DNA of 64,000 nt from NCBI GenBank assembly GCA_036507005.1, contig DASXQT010000009.1, positions 1 to 64,000 of the forward strand. Reading direction: 5' to 3'. Numbering within the stretch: the first letter of the stretch is position 1; every line of letters starts with the position of its first letter. The notes beneath the pieces were generated by a model. That model ran no database searches. It was not told the origin of the DNA and was given only the letters and a program-made list of their open reading frames with translations. Below are positions 36,702 through 44,235 of the stretch, piece after piece. Origin of the DNA: WS-2 sp036507005 (GTDB lineage Bacteria; Eisenbacteria; RBG-16-71-46). The position numbers were made by a program, and so were the translations under genes.

Positions 36702-37030
36702 GCGGCACTGCGGCCTGAGGCATCCGGGGTCGCTTGGATGGCCTTGGGCTCGGCACGCGTCGCGCCGCAGAGTTGACGAAGACTTGTGTTGACGGCCTGC
36801 GAGCGCGCCGGATCCATGGCGCGCCGTCGCTCCCGCCATCGCGCACCAGCGTGCACAGGGTGCCGCAGGGTGCCCGCAGGCAGCGTGTTTCTCTGCGTAG
36901 CAAGAAAGATCTCGTCGCGCGCCCTGGGATGGGTTCCCTGAGGCTCTGCGCGCGCCGAAATGCGCCATGGTACAAAGAGTGCGCCCCGCGGCCCCCGAGA
37001 TCGCACCCAGCCCCCGCTGGAGTTTCGGGC
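36702..37030. other. Gap of about 330 bases without a recognised gene
   Basis: The stretch is less GC-rich than its surroundings and contains two TTGACG sequences (near 36772 and 36787) without a convincing -10 partner, plus a TACAAA about 55 bases before the ATG at 37031. I see no protein, RNA gene or strong hairpin. It probably holds the promoter of the HNH gene. Confidence 0.4.
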
Positions 37031-38171
37031 ATGTATGCCTGCCGTGATCCCTTCGCGACCTCCCATTTCAGCAACGACGCTCTGCTGCTCGACACCAAGG
37101 CATGGGTCAAAGGCGAGCGCACCAGCACCGCGGTCTTGCTCAGCCGCCTCGCCGAAATCGACGAGCGCAAGCTCTACCTCGGGCTCGGCTACTCCTCGCT
37201 CTCCGCCTTCTGCGTCCAGGAGCTGCGTCTGTCCGAAGATTCGGCCGGCAAGCGCATCCACGTGGCGCGCCTGGCGCGGCGCTTTCCCGGGATCCTGGAT
37301 GAGATCTACGAGGGTCGGCTGCACCTGACCGCGGTCCAGATGCTGGCGACTCATCTCCGATCCGGGAACGCCGACGATCTGCTGGCCGAGGCCAGGAACA
37401 AGACCAAGGCCGAGCTGGAGCTGATGCTCGCCCGGCGCTTCCCGAAGCCGGACGTGCCGGACCGGCTCGAGGCCATTGCTTCGCCGTCGCCCGCGCTGAT
37501 CTCGGAGTTCCTGAGCGGCCCGGCGCGCGAACATGCTCTGGAGCATGTTCAGGCAACTATGCCGGATGGGGCGTTTCATTGGCATCTCGAACATGCTCCA
37601 GAGCATGTCGAGGCATCGGCGGTGGAGCCCGTGCCTGTCGTGTGCACACGCCGGCATGCTCCGGAGCATACTGAGCCACCCGCTCCGCGCGGCAAGCTGA
37701 TGCCGCTCTCGCCCGGGCGCTGGCACCTGGGACCAGGGGGCGTACGACCTCTACAACGAGTTCCGGGACCTGGTGAGCCACGAGGTGCCTTCGGGAGATC
37801 TGTCTGAGGTGCTCCAGGCGGCCCTGAAGATCGCAAAGGCCGAGGTCGAGAAGCGGCGGTTCGGGGCAACCAGCCGGCCGGGCCGCTCGCGCGGGAGTGC
37901 TTCGGCTCGCCATATCCCGGCGGCGGTGAGGCGCGCGGTGCACGAGCGTGACGGCGGCCGGTGCGCGTTCGTGAGCGACGCGGGGAAACGCTGCGCAGCG
38001 ACCCGGTTCCTGGAGATCGATCACATCGAGCCGGTGGCCCGTGGCGGCGAGGCGACATTGGAGAACCTGCGTCTGCTGTGCCGGGCGCACAACCAGTACG
38101 CCGCGGACCGCGAGTTCGGGGCGGAGTTCATGGACCGCAAGCGCGAGGAGGCGCGCCGCGCCCGGGCGTAA
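37031..38171 (+). pseudogene. HNH endonuclease gene, frameshifted
   Basis: The first part, from the ATG at 37031, encodes a helical N-terminal domain (MYACRDPFATSHFSND, then RLAEIDERKLYLGLGYSSLSAFC) of the DUF222-like HNH family. Around 37727-37740 homology moves to the +1 frame (WDQGAYDLYNEFRDLVSHEVPSGDLSEVL) and continues to 38171 with an HNH nuclease module: RRAVHERDGGRCAF, EIDHIEPVARGG, ENLRLLCRAHN. A one-base insertion or two-base deletion explains this; no slippery site is evident. The broken first frame would end at 37807. Three palindromes sit inside the coding region at 37529-37675. The module is intact, so a sequencing error is possible. Confidence 0.75.
37529..37675. repeat. Three near-identical palindromes at 60- and 63-bp spacing inside the HNH gene
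   Basis: GAACATGCTC-TG-GAGCATGTTC (37529-37550) is a perfect palindrome. A near-copy lies at 37589-37610 and a third, GGCATGCTCCGGAGCATACTGAG, at 37653-37675. Centres are 60 and 63 bases apart, so the frame is kept, and each encodes a HA-[LP]-EH-[VT] peptide between the two domains. Confidence 0.8.
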
Positions 38172-38403
38172 TCGCGGGCGGCTGCGCACCGCCGCAGCGC
38201 GGGGCGCACGGTACCGGCTGCCTGACGTGGAATCATTCGAGCGCCGCGACCTGCTCGAGCGCGTAACCACCAACGCCGCGGAGACACGCACGCGCCGCGT
38301 CCGCCGACTGTGAGTTCGGGGGAGTCACTCGATGGGGGGGTGCTTCCCCGGCGGCGCGCGCCGCTGGCGGCCCGCGCTGGGCTCCGGCTATCCTGCGCGC
38401 CTT

Positions 38404-39591
38404 GTGCTCAAGACCTCGCCCTTCCATCCGCGCACCGCGCCGCTGGTGCGCGCCCAGACCTGGCGCCGCTGGGCCGGCTACCAGATGGCCAGCGCCTACG
38501 ACCCGCAGCCCGACCGCGAGTACGCGGCGATCCGGAACGCTGCGGCGCTGATCGACGTCTCGCCGCTCTACAAGTACCGGCTCACCGGCCGCGACGCGGC
38601 CCGGCTGCTGGACCGCATGATCACGCGCGACCTGGCGAAGCTCGCGGTCGGGCAGGTCTACTACACGCCGTGGTGCGACGCCGCCGGCAAGGTGATCGAC
38701 GACGGCACGGTGAGCCGGCTCGGCGACAGCACGTACCGGCTGACCAGCGCGGACTCCTCGCTGCGCTGGCTCCACATGAACGCGGTCGGCATGGACGTGG
38801 GCATCGAAGACGTGTCGGAGAAGGTCGGCGCGCTCTCGCTCCAGGGCCCGCTCTCGCGCGCGGCGCTCCAGCAGGCGTGCCCGGCCGACCTCGGAACGCT
38901 CAAGTACTTCCGCCTGGTCGAGACCACGGTCGGGGGCATCCCGGTCACGGTGTCCCGCACCGGCTACACCGGCGACCTGGGCTACGAGATCTGGGTGGAC
39001 GCGGCGCGCGCCGTGGAGCTGTGGGACGCGCTGATCGCGGCCGGCACCCCCTACGGCATCACGCCGACCGGGGTGTGGGGGATGGACGTGGCCCGGATCG
39101 AGGCCGGCCTCATCATGCTCGACGTCGACTACTTCTCTTCCCACCACGCGCTGATCGAGGACCAGAAGTCCACGCCCTACGAGATCAACCTGGGATGGGC
39201 GGTGAGCCCGTCCAAGGGGCCCTTCAACGGCAGGCGCGCGCTCGCGGCCGAGCGCGCGCGCGGCCCGGCGTGGGGGTTCGTGGGGCTCGCCCTGAGCTGG
39301 GACTCGTTCGAGCGCCTGTTCCGGGTCCACCACCTGGCGCCGCACGTGGCGAACGTGGCGTGGCGCGCGAGCGCCCCGGTCTACGTCGCCGGCCGCCAGG
39401 TGGGCTACGCCTCCTCGGGCTGCTGGTCGCCGCTCCTCAAGGAGTCGCTGGCGCTCGCCCATCTGCGGGCGCCGTATTTCGCCCCGGGCGCCGCGGTGGA
39501 GATGGAGGTCACCGTCGAGCACGTTCGCCATCGCGCCGCGGCCACGGTGCGCAAGCTCCCGTTCTTCGATCCCGAGCGCAAGAAGACATGA
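38404..39591 (+). CDS. GcvT-like (aminomethyltransferase family) protein
   Basis: The 395-residue protein belongs to the glycine-cleavage T-protein/DMGDH-C family: EYAAIRNAAALIDVSPLYKYRLTGRDA near the N-terminus, then VYYTPWCDAAGKVIDDGTVSRL, SRTGYTGDLGYEIWV and the C-terminal barrel around GYASSGCWSPLLKESLALAHLR. Such proteins transfer one-carbon units to tetrahydrofolate, often from demethylation of methylated amines. The start is probably GTG at 38404, where family similarity begins; it lies nine bases after TATCCT (38389-38394) with no ribosome-binding site, suggesting a leaderless mRNA. It leads an operon of four coupled genes. Confidence 0.82.
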   Translation: MLKTSPFHPRTAPLVRAQTWRRWAGYQMASAYDPQPDREYAAIRNAAALIDVSPLYKYRLTGRDAARLLDRMITRDLAKLAVGQVYYTPWCDAAGKVIDDGTVSRLGDSTYRLTSADSSLRWLHMNAVGMDVGIEDVSEKVGALSLQGPLSRAALQQACPADLGTLKYFRLVETTVGGIPVTVSRTGYTGDLGYEIWVDAARAVELWDALIAAGTPYGITPTGVWGMDVARIEAGLIMLDVDYFSSHHALIEDQKSTPYEINLGWAVSPSKGPFNGRRALAAERARGPAWGFVGLALSWDSFERLFRVHHLAPHVANVAWRASAPVYVAGRQVGYASSGCWSPLLKESLALAHLRAPYFAPGAAVEMEVTVEHVRHRAAATVRKLPFFDPERKKT

Positions 39592-41168
39592 GCGAGCGCT
39601 GGGACGCGATCGTGGTCGGCGGCGGCCACAACGGGCTGGTGGCCGCGGCCTACCTGGCGCGCGCCGGGCGCCGCACCCTGGTGCTCGAGCGCCGGCCGCT
39701 GGTAGGTGGCGCCGCGGTCACCGAGGAGGTGTTCCCGGGCTTCAAGTTCTCGGTGTTCTCCTACGTGGTGAGCCTGCTCCGTCCCGAGGTGATCCGCGAG
39801 CTGGACCTGCCGCGGCACGGGCTCCAGATCCTGCCGCTCGAAAGCACGATCACCCCGCTCGAGAACGGCGACTACCTCGGCTCGTGGTCCGATCCGGACG
39901 AGACCCGGCGCGAGCTGTGCCGGCACTCAACCCGCGACGCCGACGCGGCGGTGGTCTTCGGCCGGCTCATGCACCACATGGCGATGGCGGTGAAGCCGAT
40001 CCTCAACATGGTGCCGCCCGATCCCGCCTCGCTCGCGCCCGGCGATCTGCGCGGTCTCCTGAAGCTGGGGGGCCACTTCCGCTCGCTGGGCGCCGAGCGC
40101 TTCCACGCCCTCCACAAGCTGATGACCATGAGCAGCGCCGACTACCTCGACGAGTGGTTCGAGTTCGACGCGCTCAAGGCCACCCGGTCGGCGAGCGGCA
40201 TCATCGGCACGTTCCTGGGCCCGCGCTCGCCGGGCTCGGCCTACGTGCTGCTCCACCATTATATGGGGGAGATCGACGGCGCCTTCCGGGCGTGGGGATT
40301 CCAGAAGGGCGGGACCGGCGCGATCAGCGACGCGATCGCGGGCGCGGCGCGCGCGCACGGCGCCGCGATTCGCACCGGCGCCGCGGTCGAGCGCGTGAGC
40401 GTCCGGAACGGGCGCGCGACCGGCGTGCTGCTGGCGGGCGGAGAGGAGATCGCCGCCCCGCTGGTGGTCTCGGGGCTCGATCCGCGCCAGACCTTCACGC
40501 GCCTGGTCGAGCCCGCGGCGCTCCCCAAGGAGCTGGTGGACGGGGTGCGGCGCTACAAGTTCCGCGGCTCCTCCGGCAAGGTGAACCTGGCGCTCGCCGG
40601 GCTCCCGGATTTCACCTGCCTGCCCGGAAACGGCCCGCACCTGCGCGGGGCGGTCTCGATCAGCCCCAGCATCGAGTACCTGGAGCGCGCCTACGACGAC
40701 GCCAAGTACGGCGAGTTCTCGCGCCACCCGTACATGGACATCGTGATCCCGTCCATGATCGATCCCGGCATGGCGCCGCCTGGGAAGCACGTGATGAGCA
40801 TCTTCGTCCAGTACGCGCCCCACGCGCTGAACGGCGGCTGGAGCGACGCGAAGCGCGAGGCGTTCGGGGACGCGGTGGTGAAGACGCTGGCCCACTACGC
40901 CCCGAACATCGAGTCCCTCATCCTGCACCGGCAGGTGCTGACGCCGGCCGACATCGAGCGCATCACCGGGCTCACCGAGGGCAACATCTTCCAGGGCGAG
41001 CTGGCGCTGCAGCAGCTCTTCTTCCTGCGCCCGGTGCCGCGCTGGGCGCGCTACCGCACGCCGATCCACGGCTACTGGCAGTGCGGCGCGGGGACTCATC
41101 CGGGCGGCGGGATCATGGGCGGCTCGGGCCGGCTCGCGGCGCGCGAGATCCTGAAGAGCGCGTCGTGA
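39588..41168 (+). CDS. Phytoene-desaturase-like FAD oxidoreductase, first of two
   Basis: The 526-residue protein has the N-terminal dinucleotide site VVGGGHNGLVAAAYLARAGRRTLVLER and the CrtI/amine-oxidase C-terminal fold ending CGAGTHPGGGIMGGSGRLAAREIL. No membrane segments. Start ATG at 39588 overlaps the GcvT-like stop (ATGA). The carotenoid family name reflects fold only; with a GcvT-like protein and a Rieske oxygenase in the same operon the substrate is more likely a small amine or acid, which is inference. It is about as long as, and clearly paralogous to, the next gene. Confidence 0.82.
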   Translation: MSERWDAIVVGGGHNGLVAAAYLARAGRRTLVLERRPLVGGAAVTEEVFPGFKFSVFSYVVSLLRPEVIRELDLPRHGLQILPLESTITPLENGDYLGSWSDPDETRRELCRHSTRDADAAVVFGRLMHHMAMAVKPILNMVPPDPASLAPGDLRGLLKLGGHFRSLGAERFHALHKLMTMSSADYLDEWFEFDALKATRSASGIIGTFLGPRSPGSAYVLLHHYMGEIDGAFRAWGFQKGGTGAISDAIAGAARAHGAAIRTGAAVERVSVRNGRATGVLLAGGEEIAAPLVVSGLDPRQTFTRLVEPAALPKELVDGVRRYKFRGSSGKVNLALAGLPDFTCLPGNGPHLRGAVSISPSIEYLERAYDDAKYGEFSRHPYMDIVIPSMIDPGMAPPGKHVMSIFVQYAPHALNGGWSDAKREAFGDAVVKTLAHYAPNIESLILHRQVLTPADIERITGLTEGNIFQGELALQQLFFLRPVPRWARYRTPIHGYWQCGAGTHPGGGIMGGSGRLAAREILKSAS

Positions 41169-42763
41169 GCGACCGCGTCGACGCGATCGTCGCCGGAGGC
41201 GGGGCCAACGGGCTCACGGCGGCCGCGGTGCTGGCCCGCCGCGGTGCGCGGGTGCTGCTGCTCGAGCGCGAGGAGCAGGTCGGGGGCCTGAGCCGGACGG
41301 TCGAGTTCGCGAAGGGATTCCGCGTGGCGCCGCTGGGCACCGATCCGGGCTGGCTCCCGCCCGCGGTGGAGCGGGCGCTGGGCCTCACGGCGCTCGAGCG
41401 CGACGGCCGCGATCTGCCGCTCAGCGTGAGCGTCGAGCCCGGCCGGTTCCTCACGCTGTCGCGCGACGCGGCCCGGGCGGCGGAGGCGATCCGCGCCCAC
41501 TCGGCCGCGGACGCGGGCAAGTGGCCCGAGTTCACCTCGCGGCTCCGGGCGCTGGCGGGGTTCCTCGAGGTCCTCTACCAGGCCGAGCCGCCCGACGTGG
41601 ACGCGCGCTCCGTGGCGGAGATGCTCTCCCTGCTCCAGCTCGGGCGCCGGTTCCGGGCGCTGGGCCGCGCGGGCATGATCGAGTTCCTGCGCACGCTGCC
41701 GATGTCGGTCTGGGAGGTGCTCGACGACTGGTTCGAGTGCGCTCCGCTCAAGGCCGCGGTGGCGGCCTTAGGCGTCCTGGACCACGCCCAAGGGCCGCGC
41801 TCCGGCGGCACGGCGTTCGTGCTGCTCCATCACCTGGTGGGCGCCCCGAAGGGAGCGGTGCGCGGCCGCCCGCGCCCGGGCCAGGGGCCTTCGGCGTTCG
41901 CGGGCGCCGTGGAAGAGCTGGCCCGCCGGCACGGCGTCACGATCCGCACCTCGGCGTCGGTGGCGCGGGTGCGGGTGAAGGACGACCAGGTCGCGGGCGT
42001 GACCCTCGAGGGCGGGGAGGAGATCGACGCCCGGGCCGTGCTCTCGACTGCCGGCCCCGCGCGCACGCTCCTCGGCTGGGTCGACCCGGTGTGGCTCGAT
42101 CCCGAGTTCCTGAACGCGGTGCGCAACGTCCGGTACCGCGGCTGCACCGCCGTCGTGGCCTACGCGCTCGACGTGCTGCCCGACTTCCCCGGGCTCGCCG
42201 GACGCGAGGCGCTCGCGGGCACCGTCTCGCTCACCGGGAGCCTCGAGGCGCTGGAGCGCGCGGCCGACGCCGCCAAGTACGGACTGGCCTCGGAGAATCC
42301 CCACGTCGAGCTGACCGTCCCCACGCTGCGCGACCCCGGGCTCGCCCCGGAGGGCGCCCACGTTCTCGTGGCCCGCGCCCAGTACGCGCCGTATCATCTG
42401 CGGGACGGCGCCTCCTGGGACGCGGCGCGCCGCGAGGCCCTGGCGGACGCGGTCACGAAGCGCATCGCCTGCGCGGCGCCCGGTTTCGCCTCGCGCGTTC
42501 GGCAGCGCGCGGCCTGGTCGCCGCACGACCTGGAGGAGCGCTTCGGCGTTCCCGAGGGCGCGGCATCGCACGGCGAGCTGGCGCTCGATCAGATCCTGTT
42601 CATGCGCCCGCTCGCGGGCTGGGCGCGCTACGCCACGCCCATCCGGGGCCTGTACCTGGGCGGGGCCGGAACGCACCCCGGACCGGGCGTGCTGGGCGGG
42701 CCCGGGTGGCTCGCGGCCCGGAGGCTGATGGCCGACCGGCGTCCGGGGAGAGCGGGCGGATGA
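41165..42763 (+). CDS. Phytoene-desaturase-like FAD oxidoreductase, second of two
   Basis: The 532-residue protein carries AGGGANGLTAAAVLARRGARVLLLER at its N-terminus and GGAGTHPGPGVLGGPGWLAARRL at its C-terminus, the same fold as its neighbour, with lower similarity in the middle. The first frame position of the FAD motif has Ala-Gly rather than Val-Gly. The GTG start at 41165 overlaps the previous stop (GTGA), so translation is coupled. The tandem suggests two subunits or two successive oxidation steps. Confidence 0.8.
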   Translation: MSDRVDAIVAGGGANGLTAAAVLARRGARVLLLEREEQVGGLSRTVEFAKGFRVAPLGTDPGWLPPAVERALGLTALERDGRDLPLSVSVEPGRFLTLSRDAARAAEAIRAHSAADAGKWPEFTSRLRALAGFLEVLYQAEPPDVDARSVAEMLSLLQLGRRFRALGRAGMIEFLRTLPMSVWEVLDDWFECAPLKAAVAALGVLDHAQGPRSGGTAFVLLHHLVGAPKGAVRGRPRPGQGPSAFAGAVEELARRHGVTIRTSASVARVRVKDDQVAGVTLEGGEEIDARAVLSTAGPARTLLGWVDPVWLDPEFLNAVRNVRYRGCTAVVAYALDVLPDFPGLAGREALAGTVSLTGSLEALERAADAAKYGLASENPHVELTVPTLRDPGLAPEGAHVLVARAQYAPYHLRDGASWDAARREALADAVTKRIACAAPGFASRVRQRAAWSPHDLEERFGVPEGAASHGELALDQILFMRPLAGWARYATPIRGLYLGGAGTHPGPGVLGGPGWLAARRLMADRRPGRAGG

Positions 42764-42797
42764 CGGCGGCGCGACGGCTCGCGACGCAGGAGACGGG

Positions 42798-43922
42798 ATG
42801 AGCGGATACCAGCCCACCGCGACCACGTTCCGCCACGGCTCGCGCACGCTGCCCGGCGAGTACTTCACCTCGCCCGCGATCTTCGCCGAGGAGGCCGAGC
42901 GCATCTTCGCGCGCGGCTGGAGCTGCGTGGGCCGGAGCGCGCGGCTCGAGCGGCCCGGCGACTACTTCCTCGCCTCGATCGCGGGCGAGTCGATCATCGT
43001 TCTGCGCGACCGGCAGGGCGCGGTCCGCGCGCACTTCAACGTCTGCCGGCACCGCGGCACGCGGGTCTGCATCGAGGAGTCGGGGCACTTCATCGAGACC
43101 CTCCAGTGCCCCTATCACGCCTGGACCTACGGCCTGGACGGCCGGCTGGTCGGGGCGCCGCACATGCACGAGGCCGAGGGCTTCGACAAGCGCGAGTACT
43201 CCCTCCACCCCGCGGCGATCGCCGAGTGGGAGGGCTTCCTGTTCGTGAGCGTCGCCCGCGAGCCCCAGCCGTTCGAGGCGCACTGGGCGCCGCTGCGGGG
43301 CCGGTTCGAGCGCTTCGGGCTCGGCGGGCTCCGCATCGGCCATCGCGTCGTGTACGACGTGCGCGCCAACTGGAAGCTGGTGTTCGAGAACTACTCCGAG
43401 TGCCTGCACTGCCCGACCATCCATCCCAAGCTCGCCACCGTGCTGCCCTACCAGAGCGGGGCGAACGACCTGACCGAAGGCCCGTTCCTCGGCGGCTACA
43501 TGGAGATCAAGGCCCCGAACCAGAGCGCGACCATGAGCGGGCGCGCGTGCGGGCTCCCGATCGCGCCCGGCGCGTCTGCGGAGGACCGGCACCGTGCGTT
43601 CTACTACACGCTGATGCCCAACCTGCTGCTGAGCATCCACCCGGATTACGTCAACTACTACCTCGTGCACCCCGTGGCCACCGACCGGACGCGCGTCGAA
43701 TCGGAGTGGCTGTTCAACCCCGGGACGCTCGAGGATCCCGCGAACGACATCCGGGACGCGATCGAGTTCTGGGACCTCACCAACCGCCAGGACTGGGAGA
43801 TCGTGGCGCGCAGCCAGCTCGGCGTGGCGTCCCGACGCTACACGCCCGGACCGTTCTCGCCGCGCGAGAGCGTCCCCGCAGCCTGGGACCGCGAGTATCT
43901 GCGCTGGATGGGGCGCGGGTAG
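42798..43922 (+). CDS. Rieske non-haem iron oxygenase, alpha subunit
   Basis: The 374-residue protein has a Rieske centre in residues about 80-110, with CRHRG and CPYHAW giving the Cys-x-His/Cys-x2-His ligands. The catalytic domain includes NWKLVFENYSECLHCPTIHP, whose His pair and a later Asp bind mononuclear iron. The length and layout fit amine or betaine demethylases (GbcA, CntA, stachydrine demethylase types) as well as aromatic dioxygenases. AGGAGA precedes the ATG. It follows the GcvT-like and two flavoprotein genes, so an oxidative demethylation feeding the folate pool is plausible. No Rieske reductase gene is nearby. Confidence 0.85.
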   Translation: MSGYQPTATTFRHGSRTLPGEYFTSPAIFAEEAERIFARGWSCVGRSARLERPGDYFLASIAGESIIVLRDRQGAVRAHFNVCRHRGTRVCIEESGHFIETLQCPYHAWTYGLDGRLVGAPHMHEAEGFDKREYSLHPAAIAEWEGFLFVSVAREPQPFEAHWAPLRGRFERFGLGGLRIGHRVVYDVRANWKLVFENYSECLHCPTIHPKLATVLPYQSGANDLTEGPFLGGYMEIKAPNQSATMSGRACGLPIAPGASAEDRHRAFYYTLMPNLLLSIHPDYVNYYLVHPVATDRTRVESEWLFNPGTLEDPANDIRDAIEFWDLTNRQDWEIVARSQLGVASRRYTPGPFSPRESVPAAWDREYLRWMGRG

Positions 43923-44235
43923 CGGCCGGCGGAGCCCCGGCATCCGCGCCCCGGCCGGGCTGCCCGGCCTCCTCCATCGACCTCGAGCTCTGGGCGAGGT
44001 GAGCGCAGCTAACCCGCCACACCTCTGCGGATTGCGCGATCGCGCCCGCTGTCACAGGGGTCCGGCACTCAAGCCCTGCTCAACCGTCATGGTCGATCCT
44101 GTCGACCGGGCCGCACCCACAGTCAGGTCCGGTCGGCCCCGCAATCGAGTGCCCTCGAGGGTCGCGCGGTGGCCGGCTCCGCCCGCCGCCCGAACCCAGA
44201 TCGCACATCGGCCCTTCGCCAACGGAGGTGGTCTC
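43923..44235. other. Gap of 313 bases without a gene
   Basis: After the Rieske stop come several short GC inverted repeats (for example CCCGGCCGGGC-type near 43950) that could end transcription. GGAGG at 44224-44228 serves the next ATG. I see no RNA gene or protein here, and no convincing promoter. Confidence 0.4.

Noticed and set aside
37529..37675. CRISPR-like array
   Set aside because: Only three units, each itself palindromic, inside a coding frame with multiples-of-three spacing; no cas genes.
37727..37745. Programmed ribosomal frameshift in the HNH gene
   Set aside because: No slippery heptamer, no Shine-Dalgarno-like stimulator or strong following structure seen; a mutation or read error is simpler.
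39588..42763. Carotenoid biosynthesis genes
   Set aside because: Only the FAD/CrtI fold matches; no phytoene synthase or cyclase nearby, and the operon partners point to another substrate.
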